DNA from: Bin87 sp034428455 | GTDB lineage: Bacteria > Chloroflexota > Dehalococcoidia > Lucifugimonadales > UBA3495 | DNA: 64,000 nt | Assembly (NCBI GenBank): GCA_034428455.1 | Contig: DAOUHZ010000088.1 | Coordinates: 36,706-100,705, forward strand | Direction: 5' to 3' | Part shown: positions 56,094 to 64,000 of the stretch, in pieces | Position numbering within the stretch: the stretch's first letter is position 1 | Layout of the letters: each line of letters begins with the position of its first letter | Made by a program: the position numbers and the translations under genes | The notes under the pieces: generated by a model | Told to the model about the DNA's origin: nothing | What the model saw: the letters and a program-made list of their open reading frames with translations, nothing else | Databases searched by the model: none

Positions 56094-58196
56094 ATGAGCA
56101 CTCCTTCTACACCGCCGCCTGATCGTGGCGACCCCGCCGAGCGCGCCCGCTGGCTGCGCGACCAGCTCTGGTTCCACAACGAGCGTTACTACAACGACGA
56201 CGCCCCGGTCATCAGCGACGGGCAGTACGATGCGCTGATGCAGGAGTTGCGCGACCTTGAAGCGGCGCACCCCGAGATACGTACCGCCAGCTCGCCCACC
56301 CAGATCATCGGCGGCAGCGCCTCCGACCGCTTCCCCCAGGTCGAGCATCCCATACCAATGCTGAGCCTGGCCAACGCCTTCAGCCGGGAAGATCTGGAGG
56401 CGTGGCACCGCCGGGTCACCGACCTGCTGGACGGCCAGCCTTTCCGCATGGTGGCCGAGCTGAAGATCGACGGCCTGGCCGTGCGCCTGGTCTACCGCGA
56501 CGGCTCCTTCGTCCTCGGCGCCACTCGCGGCAACGGCCAGACCGGGGAGGACGTCACCAACAACCTGCGTGAAGTCCGCAGCATCCCCCGCTCGCTCCAC
56601 GGCGACTTCCCGGCCGACTTGGAGGTGCGCGGCGAGGTTTACTTGCCCCTGGAGAGCTTCGAGCGGATGAACAAGGAACGGGCCGACAACGGGGAACCCC
56701 TTTACGCCAACCCCCGCAACACCGGGGCCGGCACCATCCGCCAGCTGGATCCTGAGGTCGTCCGCGACCGCAACATGGAAATCTGGGTGTACAGCCTCAA
56801 CGACACCGGCGACGATCCCATGCCGGCCGGACACTGGGAAGCCCTGGAGCGGCTCCAGTCCTACGGCTTCCGCGTCAATGACGAGAACCGCTTCTTCGAC
56901 ACCGTGGATGAGGTCTGCGCCTTCTATGATGAGATGCTGCACCGCCGTCACGACTGGAACTACGAGGCCGACGGGCTGGTGGTCAAGGTCGACAGCCTCG
57001 TCCAGCAGAACGCCCTGGGCTTCGCCGGACGGGAGCCCCGCTGGGCCATCGCGTACAAGTTCCCCGCCGAGCGGGCCAACACCCGCTTGCTGGACATCAT
57101 CATCAACGTCGGCCGCACCGGCAGCCTGAACCCCCAGGCCATCCTGGAGCCCGTGGTCGTCAGCGGCGCCACCGTGCAGCACGCCTCCTTGCACAACGAG
57201 GAGGACATACACCGCAAGGACATTCGCATCGGCGACCTGGTGGAAATAGAGCGCGCCGGCGACGTTATCCCCCACGTCCTGGGCCACGTGGCCGTTGACG
57301 GCGAGGAGCGCGGCCCGGAGTTCCGCATGCCCGACCACTGCCCTGAGTGCGACACCACCGTCGTCAAGGAGGCGGGCGACGCCATGCACCGCTGCCCCAA
57401 CTCGGCCTGTCCCGCCCAGTTCTTCGAGTCGCTCAAGCACTTTGTCAGCCGCAGCGCCATGGATATCGACGGCCTGGGCGAACGCTGGTGCCGTATACTG
57501 ATCGACCGCGGCCTCGTCTCTGACGTGTCCCACGTTTACGGGTTGCGTATGGAACAACTCACCGAGCTGGACCGCATGGGCGAGAAGCTGGCCACCCGCA
57601 TCCTCGACAACGTGCAGACCAGCAAGCATCGCCCGCTGGCCCGGGTCCTCTTCGCCCTGGGTATCCTGCACGTGGGCGCGGAGGTGGCCGAACTGCTGGC
57701 CGGCCGCTACGCCAGCCTGGACGAGATTGGCGATGCTACCGTTGACGAACTCACCGAGATTGAAGGCATTGGCCCGCGCATCGCTGAGAGCATCGTCAGC
57801 TACTTCGCCACCGAGAGCAACCAGGCCACCATTGCCGCCCTGCGCGACGCTGGTGTCCAACTCTGGCAGGAACTGGTTCGGGTTGACGAGTCCGCGCAGC
57901 CCTGGAAGGGCCAGACCTTCGTGATCACCGGCACGCTCTCATCCATGACCCGCCGCGAAGCCGAGGGACGGGTCAAGACCCTGGGCGCAACGACCACCTC
58001 GTCGGTCAGCCGCAAGACCAACTGGCTGGTGGCCGGAGAATCCGCCGGCAGCAAGCTGGCCTCCGCCGAACGCCTGGGTGTCCCCGTCCTCGACGAAGCC
58101 GCCCTGCTGGCCGTTCTGGCCAACCCCGCCAGTCTCATCAACGCAGCGGCCGACGCCGAAGATGATGAGGGCCAGCAGGGCTCGCTGTCATTGTAG
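56094..58196 (+). CDS. ligA: NAD-dependent DNA ligase
   Basis: A 700-residue ligase that seals nicks in replication and repair using NAD+. Domain Ia (residues 15-75, WFHNERYYNDDAPVISDGQYDALM), adenylation domain with nucleophile Lys 124 in AELKIDGLAV, OB fold (about 330-410), a C4 zinc finger (CPECDTT...CPNSACP), helix-hairpin-helix region (IEGIGPRIAESI), and BRCT domain (about 600-680, WKGQTFVITGTLSSMTRREAEGRVKTLGATTTSSVS). All parts are present; an essential housekeeping enzyme. Confidence 0.97.
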   Translation: MSTPSTPPPDRGDPAERARWLRDQLWFHNERYYNDDAPVISDGQYDALMQELRDLEAAHPEIRTASSPTQIIGGSASDRFPQVEHPIPMLSLANAFSREDLEAWHRRVTDLLDGQPFRMVAELKIDGLAVRLVYRDGSFVLGATRGNGQTGEDVTNNLREVRSIPRSLHGDFPADLEVRGEVYLPLESFERMNKERADNGEPLYANPRNTGAGTIRQLDPEVVRDRNMEIWVYSLNDTGDDPMPAGHWEALERLQSYGFRVNDENRFFDTVDEVCAFYDEMLHRRHDWNYEADGLVVKVDSLVQQNALGFAGREPRWAIAYKFPAERANTRLLDIIINVGRTGSLNPQAILEPVVVSGATVQHASLHNEEDIHRKDIRIGDLVEIERAGDVIPHVLGHVAVDGEERGPEFRMPDHCPECDTTVVKEAGDAMHRCPNSACPAQFFESLKHFVSRSAMDIDGLGERWCRILIDRGLVSDVSHVYGLRMEQLTELDRMGEKLATRILDNVQTSKHRPLARVLFALGILHVGAEVAELLAGRYASLDEIGDATVDELTEIEGIGPRIAESIVSYFATESNQATIAALRDAGVQLWQELVRVDESAQPWKGQTFVITGTLSSMTRREAEGRVKTLGATTTSSVSRKTNWLVAGESAGSKLASAERLGVPVLDEAALLAVLANPASLINAAADAEDDEGQQGSLSL

Positions 58197-58326
58197 AAGA
58201 CAACCGGCCATGCCTTTCCACTCGTAAACAAACGGATACCATTTCCTGACCCGAGCTTTCGACGCTAAAATTTGTGCATTAAACGGCGAAGCGTCGTGAT
58301 TGACGATACGGTGACTGAGTTTCGAA

Positions 58327-59133
58327 ATGTCTGCATCCATCGCCGACGGACAGACTCTGACCGTCGTTCGCCAGATACACGAGCTGGCTTCAGCCAGCCG
58401 GACAATCCTGTTCGGCTCCCGGGCTCGGGGTGATCACTATCCACACTCCGACATCGACGTCCTGATCATCAAGGACCCTGCGCCCACTGGGCAGTGGCTG
58501 GAAAACCTGCGTGACCAGGCGAGACAAATCCAGAAGAAACGCCTGCCCCAGGCCTCCGGCATCGACGTCTTGTGCATGACAGAGGCTGAATTCCACAGGG
58601 GCAGTCGCCTAAAAAACCACTTGGCCAACTCCATCGCCAAACAGGGGCTCATCATTATGCCCGACGAACAGCGGGGACCCGCTCATGGTGAATTCGAAGA
58701 GCAGACCGATATGCAAGGCGTACGGCAACGTCTCAGCGACGCAAACGACGCTGCCGGAGACCTCAAACTTTGGCTGGACTCGGGCCTGGCGGATCGAATG
58801 TCGGACAAAGGAGTGGGAAGGGCGGGGCAGACCGCCCTCGAAAACGTTTACAAGGCTGTTCTGGGTTCGCACGGGTTCGACTATCCCACCGGCGGGCGGG
58901 ATGGCCATAACCTGAGACTCCTGGTCGACTGCATTCGCCGTGACTTGAAATGGCCTCAAGGGGAGCCTGTTCCAGGCGAAGAGCACCAGTACCTCACCGA
59001 GTTCGGCGGCGCTGCTCTTTACGCCGACGAGCATCCTGCCCTCGACCGGGCACGCATCGCCGCCGATATACCACAAGCCGTCGAGACACTCACGGCGTTG
59101 GTGGAACGCGTCATGAGAGAGTCCACGCCTTAA
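58327..59133 (+). CDS. MNT nucleotidyltransferase-HEPN fusion protein
   Basis: A 268-residue fusion. Residues 1-115 form a minimal nucleotidyltransferase domain with FGSRARGDHYPHSDIDVLI (GSxxxG...DxD, intact) and a third Asp in SGIDVLCM. Residues about 135-268 form a HEPN-like helical domain (RLSDANDAAGDLKLWLDSGLADRM...ALENVYKAVLGSHG...GGRDGHNLRLLVDCIRRD). In MNT/HEPN systems the MNT antitoxin AMPylates the HEPN toxin; a fusion would make this intramolecular. Downstream of ligA, with its own start. Confidence 0.85.
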   Translation: MSASIADGQTLTVVRQIHELASASRTILFGSRARGDHYPHSDIDVLIIKDPAPTGQWLENLRDQARQIQKKRLPQASGIDVLCMTEAEFHRGSRLKNHLANSIAKQGLIIMPDEQRGPAHGEFEEQTDMQGVRQRLSDANDAAGDLKLWLDSGLADRMSDKGVGRAGQTALENVYKAVLGSHGFDYPTGGRDGHNLRLLVDCIRRDLKWPQGEPVPGEEHQYLTEFGGAALYADEHPALDRARIAADIPQAVETLTALVERVMRESTP

Positions 59134-59177
59134 CTTTCCGATGAGCAGCCGATCGCGCACCACAATTTGGGGGTACC

Positions 59178-60512
59178 ATGACGATACAGGCAGAAGCTCC
59201 CGTTGACGAGAGGATCCTTGGCGTACTGCGGCAGCTGGGCATCGAGCGGGCCCACTTCGCGTCCCGAAACTTGGGCGACTGGCGAGGGTTGACGGTCAAT
59301 CATTCCGACGCCATTGCTTCGATGACGCTGGTCTGCCCGCTGGGGTTCGATGCCCAGGCGTTGGCTCCCCTGGGCGACCGTCTGCTGGTATTCAACGCCG
59401 ACCGCGGCGGGGCGACGGTGACCATCGACCGCAACCTGGCGGGCCTGCCGTCGGCGGCAAAGGTGACCCTGGCGGATTATGGCTACCCCAATAACTACGC
59501 CGACATCGGCGTCGAGCAGGGTGAACACATGACTCCGGCCATGCTTGACTTCCTGGCCAGCGTGGACGCTGCCAACGGCCTGTCCAACGCATCACCTGCG
59601 GTTCGAGAGGGCGAGGTGGACGACATCTACTTCCGCGTCCAGGGATCCGGGCCGCCGTTGGTTCTGCTGCCGTTGGGCGCGGCTCCGGCTCAATGGGATC
59701 CCGTCGTCAGCGCGTTCACCGAGCGATACTGCGTCATCACCCTCACCGGACCCGTGCTGGGCATGGTGGGCAGCCTGGAGGGCCGGGGCCGCACCCCAGG
59801 ATACCTGTCCGCCGTGGGCAGCCTGATCGACGCGGCGCAGATCCGGCCCGGCGAAAGGGTGCTGGAGGCAGGCTGCGGCACCGGAGTGCTCTGCCGCTGG
59901 GTGGCCCGGCGGACGAACCGGCAGAACCCGGTCGATGGCGTGGACGTCAACACCTACTTCCTGCGCGAGGCGGCGGACATCGCCAGGCGCGAGGGCATGG
60001 AAGACGTGGTGAGCTTCCACGAAGGCAGCGCCGAGGCTTTGCCCTTTGACGACAACAGTTTCGACGTCGTCTTCTCCAGCACGGTGATCCAGCGGGTGAA
60101 CGCCGACCTGATGCTGCCGGAGCTGGTGCGCGTCGTGAAGCCCGGCGGCCGGATTGCGGTGCTGGGGCACGCCCACGACATGAACCGCTGGGTGAATCTG
60201 CCCCTGCGTCTGGACCTCAAGACGAGGATCGAGTCGCCGCCGTGGGTAGACGACCCAGGGCATCCCCAGGGCTGCGACGACTCGTCGCTCTACCAGCGCT
60301 TCGCCCGCCTGGGATTGCGGAACACCCGGATGTTCCCCTTCATCAGCACCTTTGCGGAGCCGGACCGGCTGCAATTCATGCAGGGCGGCATCCTACCCAC
60401 CCTAAACGCCGAGGAGGCCGCAGAGTGGCAGGCGGCAGCCGAGCAGGCCCACTCCGACGGCACCTTCTTCATCTCCACCCCCTTCCACTGCGTCGTGGGA
60501 ACCAAGCCATAG
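59178..60512 (+). CDS. SAM-dependent methyltransferase with alpha/beta-hydrolase-like N-terminal part
   Basis: A 444-residue protein. The C-terminal part (about 225-440) is a class I methyltransferase: RVLEAGCGTGVLCRWVARRT (motif I), VDGVDVN, VVFSSTVIQRVNADLMLPELVRVVKPGGRIAV. The middle (about 155-215) reads DDIYFRVQGSGPPLVLLPLGAAPAQWDPVVSAFTERYCVITLTG, like the beginning of an alpha/beta hydrolase but lacking the nucleophile elbow. The first 140 residues (LTVNHSDAIASMTLVCPLGF...) are unassigned. Methylation target unknown. Confidence 0.78.
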   Translation: MTIQAEAPVDERILGVLRQLGIERAHFASRNLGDWRGLTVNHSDAIASMTLVCPLGFDAQALAPLGDRLLVFNADRGGATVTIDRNLAGLPSAAKVTLADYGYPNNYADIGVEQGEHMTPAMLDFLASVDAANGLSNASPAVREGEVDDIYFRVQGSGPPLVLLPLGAAPAQWDPVVSAFTERYCVITLTGPVLGMVGSLEGRGRTPGYLSAVGSLIDAAQIRPGERVLEAGCGTGVLCRWVARRTNRQNPVDGVDVNTYFLREAADIARREGMEDVVSFHEGSAEALPFDDNSFDVVFSSTVIQRVNADLMLPELVRVVKPGGRIAVLGHAHDMNRWVNLPLRLDLKTRIESPPWVDDPGHPQGCDDSSLYQRFARLGLRNTRMFPFISTFAEPDRLQFMQGGILPTLNAEEAAEWQAAAEQAHSDGTFFISTPFHCVVGTKP

Positions 60513-60535
60513 CCAAGAACGATTCTGCCTCGACT

Positions 60536-60625
60536 GTCATTGCGAGCGAAGCGCGGCAATCTCGTCGGTGAAAAGGTGCCGCTCGGGTAAGGGGATCGCC
60601 GCGTCGCTTCGCTCCTCGCGATGAC
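60536..60625. repeat. R1 palindromic repeat, full copy
   Basis: Left arm GTCATTGCGAGCGAAGCGCGG, right arm GCTTCGCTCCTCGCGATGAC. Lies between convergent methyltransferase and PPOX genes. Confidence 0.75.
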
Positions 60626-60682
60626 AAACTGGCTGCGGGCAAGGCGATGTGGTAGGCACTATCCCGATCTGTCGCGGTCGCG

Positions 60683-61117
60683 CTACCGTATCAGCCCGTA
60701 GACCCGCTGCGGCTGCACCCGCACGATCACCGCGTCCTGCTGCACCATGGCCCGGTCGTATTCCTCCCAGTCCGGGTGCTCGTGGTCGCCGCAGGCTCGG
60801 AACGCCGTGCGCAGCATCTGCCGCATCTCCTCGGCGTCGGTGTTCTGGTAGTCGTGCAGCGTGGCGGTGCCTTCCACCACGGCGAACTGCCGCCAGTCGT
60901 CGGCCACGGCCATCACGTTGCACCGGTTGTCTCGCCGCAGGTGGCGAGCCTTGGCGGAGGTGCCCCGCACGATGACGAACACCGGCCCGTCATCGCCTTC
61001 GAAGGGCGACGCCCCGGACACCACGATGCTGGTCTGCGCCGATCCGTCCCGGCGGAAGGTGTTGATCACCCCGCGGTGGTTGCTGCTGAAAAAGTTGCGC
61101 ACGTCGCTGAATTCCAT
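60683..61117 (-). CDS. F420/FMN-dependent PPOX-class protein
   Basis: A 144-residue split-barrel protein: EFSDVRNFFSSNHRGVINTFRRDGSAQTSIVV...GPVFVIVRGTSAKARHLRRDNRCNVMAVADDWRQFAVVEGTATLHD, then QDAVIVRVQPQRVYGLI. This matches the TIGR03618-type F420-dependent group, which reduces or senses unknown small molecules. Two further PPOX-type proteins occur in the window. Complete. Confidence 0.88.
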   Translation of the reverse strand: MEFSDVRNFFSSNHRGVINTFRRDGSAQTSIVVSGASPFEGDDGPVFVIVRGTSAKARHLRRDNRCNVMAVADDWRQFAVVEGTATLHDYQNTDAEEMRQMLRTAFRACGDHEHPDWEEYDRAMVQQDAVIVRVQPQRVYGLIR

Positions 61118-61139
61118 GATTGCCTCCAGTGTTGCGGTT

Positions 61140-63590
61140 TCACTTGCCGATTACTTCGTAAATTGCCACATCATCGGATGAGAAGGCCGGTGTCAGCCAA
61201 CCCTCATCAATCCAATCTTCCATACGTTCGTCAACCTCGTCTCCGTAGGCATCCCGCTCCCGGGGACCGACAATCACCCAGCGGACGCCGTAGAGTTCCA
61301 GCAGGCGTCGGGTTTCCTGACCGTCGGTTCCTTGGTAAATCGTCTCCACATCGTGGCGGCGCCCGGCGAAGGCGCTGTCGTCGCCCCGCCACTGCTGTTG
61401 GTGTCCTTCCCAGCCGAGCGCCGTGGCCCGACCGGTAGCTCCGGAGATGCGTCCGTAGTCGCTGTATCCGTCGCCCACCGCCTCCACGATGCGGCCCGGC
61501 CCGGCTTCGTCATTGAGCCACGCGATGGCATCATACTCTCCGGGTTCGCCGCGTCGCAGGAAGTCCAGTCCGGCAAGGGTGTTGTCTCCGAAACTACTGC
61601 CATCCTGGAACCAACCAGTGCGCTCCAGCACGGCGGCTACGGGATAGTACGCCGAGGCCATGATCAATCCCGCCGCCAGGCCGGCCCACGCAACCCCTAG
61701 CGCCTTGAACAGGGGGGCCCGATAATCCGACGGCCGCAGGCGGTACGGGCCGGCCACAATGTAATAGATGCCCCCCCCGCCGGCAATCCCGAGCAGTATC
61801 CAGGCCTGGTAGTACACCTTGAACACGGTGTTCATCCGGCTCCCGAAGAGGTCAACGATTCGGAAAAGCTCGGCGCCGGCCAGCAGGTAGAACCCCGCCG
61901 CGGCCAGGATCAGCGCGAACACCAGCCATTGCATCGGCCGCCGGTTGGCCGCCAGCACCAGCGCGCAGTAGGCGGCCAGCCCGCCCATGACCAGCAGCGG
62001 CGCCGCCAGCACCAAGCGATGCCAGACCAACCCGTCCGCCAGCGTGGTCTCCTCCGGCCGCAGGGAAACCAGCAACGCCACCGCGAGCAGCCAGAGGAAA
62101 AAGGGCGCGGCGCTGAATGCTGCCACCGGCGCCACCAGCGACCGCTTCCCCGATGTGGGTGATCCCAGCGCCAGCAACGATCTGCCCACCAGCGCTCCAG
62201 CCAGGAACGCCGGCACACCCATCACCACCAAGAACAGGAATGGGCGCGTTGCCGGCCCGGTGACGGGCAGGACGCCTCCCGCCTGGCTGTCGAAGGATTG
62301 GTAAAACGGTAGAAACAGGGCGACCCCGGCTGCCACCAGACCGGCGGCCAACAGGGCCGCGCGTCCCGTCGCCCTCGCCAGCGTGGCGGTGGACGCCGCC
62401 GCGTTGCTATCGGCGTCGTCTTCGGATCTGTTGATACGCCACGCCGACCAGCCGGCCACCGCCGCCATCGCTGCGATAGCCACGTACAAGGGGAAGTCCC
62501 AAGCGTTGATGAACGCCAGCGACCCCAGGGTCAGGGCCAGCGCCGCCGCCTCCCCCGGCCGCCGTCGCAGCCAACGCAGCCCCGGCGCGATGGGCGACAC
62601 CACCAGCGCCAGCGTCAGGGTGAGCGCCAGTATCACGAAGGGCAGCGCGGATACGTGCGCGTGCAGGTCGCCCAGCAGGAAGCTGAAGAACGGCACTTCC
62701 GTGATGGTGTAGTCCAGCGACGTTCCCGTTTCCGTCAGCGTGTCGATCACCCGGGTTCCCCGCCACCACCACCAGAATCTGTCGGGCAGCCAACCGTCGC
62801 CGCCGGCCGGCGGCTCCAGACCCTTGACCGCGACCCACTCCCAGAACCAGTCCCCGCCCACACCGCGAACGTAGGCCAGCTCCAGCACGCCGGACAGGTT
62901 GCCCAGCGTGGTGACGCCCACCGCCGTGAGCAGTCCCGCGCCCAGCGCGGGGAACGCCCGCGCCCCGGCCAGGCGCAGAACGTTGTACACCAGGCCCAGG
63001 ATCCCGGCGGAAAGCAGGGCCGGGATGGTGGCCACAGCCAGGTTGTACGCCTTGTCGGTCGCCACGCCGGTCAGGGTCGACAGCATGGCCGCCACGTAGT
63101 GCCCGCCGTAGTAGTAGGCGATGCTGTGCCCCGACAGCCACTGGTCTTCCGGCGGAAATCGGTCGGCATTGGCTACGGCGTTCATAATGCCGAAGTCCAT
63201 CGGCTTTTCGGTGTGGTTGATGGCCGGAACCTCGCTGATTACCAGCGCCCAGAAGGCGAACATCACCAGAAAAGTCAGCTCGGTCGTGGCTACCACTGCC
63301 CAACGCCGACGAACAAAATCCGCCAGCTCGGCGCGCTGCCGGTAGGCCAGCCATGCCGCCGCCAAACCCATGACCACCAGCACGCCGGCCATGCCAGCCG
63401 CCGAATTGGGAATGATGCCCAGCGTGCCGCCGATCCACGTGACCCACGCCAGGACCAGCAGCGCGAGAACTCGGGAGACCGCCCACCCGCGGTCGGCCAA
63501 CCGCCCCAATCCGCATACCGTGGATGCGATTGGGAACCCGACCAGCGACAGGGCCCACAGGGCGATGAGCCAGGCGAGAACGTCCTGCAC
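61140..63590 (-). CDS. DUF2298 large membrane protein
   Basis: An 816-residue protein with about 16-18 membrane helices. DUF2298 hallmarks are KPMDFGIMNAVANADRFPPEDQWLSGHSIAYYYGGHY and EVPFFSFLLGDLHAHVSALPFVIL. The protein ends in a soluble domain (about 690-816: RTGWFQDGSSFGDNTLAGLDFLRRGEPGEYDAIAWLNDEAGP). DUF2298 proteins resemble mannosyl/arabinosyltransferases of the GT-C type and are frequent in Chloroflexota. Likely a lipid-linked sugar transferase; activity not proven. Twenty-one bases behind the ftsY copy. Confidence 0.9.
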   Translation of the reverse strand: MQDVLAWLIALWALSLVGFPIASTVCGLGRLADRGWAVSRVLALLVLAWVTWIGGTLGIIPNSAAGMAGVLVVMGLAAAWLAYRQRAELADFVRRRWAVVATTELTFLVMFAFWALVISEVPAINHTEKPMDFGIMNAVANADRFPPEDQWLSGHSIAYYYGGHYVAAMLSTLTGVATDKAYNLAVATIPALLSAGILGLVYNVLRLAGARAFPALGAGLLTAVGVTTLGNLSGVLELAYVRGVGGDWFWEWVAVKGLEPPAGGDGWLPDRFWWWWRGTRVIDTLTETGTSLDYTITEVPFFSFLLGDLHAHVSALPFVILALTLTLALVVSPIAPGLRWLRRRPGEAAALALTLGSLAFINAWDFPLYVAIAAMAAVAGWSAWRINRSEDDADSNAAASTATLARATGRAALLAAGLVAAGVALFLPFYQSFDSQAGGVLPVTGPATRPFLFLVVMGVPAFLAGALVGRSLLALGSPTSGKRSLVAPVAAFSAAPFFLWLLAVALLVSLRPEETTLADGLVWHRLVLAAPLLVMGGLAAYCALVLAANRRPMQWLVFALILAAAGFYLLAGAELFRIVDLFGSRMNTVFKVYYQAWILLGIAGGGGIYYIVAGPYRLRPSDYRAPLFKALGVAWAGLAAGLIMASAYYPVAAVLERTGWFQDGSSFGDNTLAGLDFLRRGEPGEYDAIAWLNDEAGPGRIVEAVGDGYSDYGRISGATGRATALGWEGHQQQWRGDDSAFAGRRHDVETIYQGTDGQETRRLLELYGVRWVIVGPRERDAYGDEVDERMEDWIDEGWLTPAFSSDDVAIYEVIGK

Positions 63591-63611
63591 GGTAGTGGAT
63601 TTGCCCGGCCG

Positions 63612-64000
63612 TCAGGCGGTCGGCGACAGCATGGCTTCCACGAACTCGCGGGAATCGAAGGGTGCGATGTCGTCCAGCCTCTCGCCGGTGCCGATGAACA
63701 GGATCGGCACTCCCAGCGCCCGTCGTATCGACAATACAATCCCGCCCCTCGCGGTGCCGTCCAGCTTGGCCAGGAAGATGCCGGTGCAGCCCACGGCCTC
63801 GGTGAACGCCTGGGCCTGGGTCAGCCCGTTGTGCCCGGTGGTGGCGTCCAAGGTGAGCAGCACCTGGTGCGGGGCTGCCGCGTCCAGCCCGTTGATCACC
63901 CGGCGAACCTTGCGCAGCTCGTCCAGCACCGCCATGGTGGTGTCAACGCCAACGTCCGCCGAGATCAGGATCTCCTCGATCTCGTCCCACACTGAATCGT
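63612..64000 (-). pseudogene. ftsY: ftsY (SRP receptor) with internal deletion of GTPase core; 5' end outside window
   Basis: The visible part starts in the N domain (VWDEIEEILISADVGVDTTMAVLDELR) and continues at once as the C-terminal G domain (KVRRVINGLDAAAPHQVLLTLDATTGHNGLTQAQAFTEAVGCTGIFLAKLDGTARGGIVLSI...GTGERLDDIAPFDSREFV). In a normal FtsY about 130 residues lie between these, with the P-loop GKTTT, the I-box and DTAGR. The junction is at DELR, a tetrapeptide expected at both ends (VLDELR / LMEELRKVRRVI), which suggests recombination or a misassembly. As read, it could not bind GTP. Confidence 0.75.

Noticed and set aside
1..64000. tRNA or rRNA genes and known riboswitches
   Set aside because: No T-loop (GGTTCGAATCC-like) with matching acceptor stem, no rRNA signature and no recognised aptamer core was found by eye. 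A covariance-model search (for example with tRNA and Rfam models) would settle this.

Overview
This window is a GC-rich bacterial chromosome segment, about 85% coding. The gene content fits Chloroflexota, most likely a Dehalococcoidia/SAR202-type lineage. That is inference from families, not from a marker gene. The supporting families are the DUF3090 + SCO1664-type kinase pair, a large DUF2298 membrane protein, an LLM-class flavin monooxygenase, an enolase-superfamily dehydratase, paired DUF1800/DUF1501 proteins, several PPOX-type oxidoreductases and MFS permeases, and many small paralogous proteins. No rRNA or tRNA was noticed and no CRISPR array was seen. The only informational genes are rpsU, dtd, ligA and a defective ftsY copy at the right edge.

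Layout. 1-1.5 kb: two decayed transposase genes. 1.6-7.6 kb: a DUF5671-like membrane protein, a degenerate P-loop protein, a two-gene HEPN-type module, and a sensor kinase with two stand-alone receivers. 7.8-10.1 kb: a Cu/Zn superoxide dismutase lipoprotein and a translationally coupled BglII-like restriction-modification pair. 10.4-18.1 kb: LLM monooxygenase, DUF3090/SCO1664 pair, HAD phosphatase, modABC molybdate transporter, Lin0512 and YkgJ proteins. 18.1-19 kb: HicB-like protein and a PIN toxin-antitoxin pair. 19.1-25 kb: a co-directional set of GMC oxidoreductase, DUF1800, NHL propeller, small membrane protein and DUF1501. 25-27.7 kb: small coiled-coil and membrane proteins ending in a CAP-domain protein. 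27.8-30 kb: a nitroreductase/enoyl-CoA hydratase/alpha-beta hydrolase operon facing an MFS gene. 31.8-35.4 kb: aspartic protease-like protein, cyclophilin, a RusA-like + nuclease-HEPN pair, and an asparaginase relative with altered catalytic residues. 35.7-41.7 kb: a large FN3-solute-binding fusion, two MFS paralogues and the remnant of a third, with a RelBE-type module between them. 41.7-45.6 kb: an element bounded by 22-bp inverted repeats, a membrane protein, a tandem pair of small HEPN-like proteins, DinB-like and NYN proteins. 45.9-50.6 kb: an internally duplicated unknown protein, Uma2, GNAT, PPOX, NIPSNAP and an enolase-superfamily enzyme. 50.9-60.5 kb: arsM, two MacB/LolD-type ATPases without a permease, rpsU, an FmdB zinc ribbon, dtd, DinB, ligA, an MNT-HEPN fusion and a fused methyltransferase. 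60.7-64 kb: PPOX protein, DUF2298 protein and ftsY.

Two themes stand out. First, the window is dense in two-gene modules with nuclease, HEPN, PIN or RelE features (4.1, 8.6, 18.3, 33.2, 39.7, 43.0 and 58.3 kb), as expected of a defence/addiction-rich accessory genome. Second, remnants and duplicated gene tails next to small inserted genes (25.4 kb and 40.2 kb), decayed IS copies and at least three families of dispersed inverted repeats show active rearrangement. Coordinates are based on reading frames, ribosome-binding sites and motifs read by eye. Family names come from recognised motifs and were not checked against a database.
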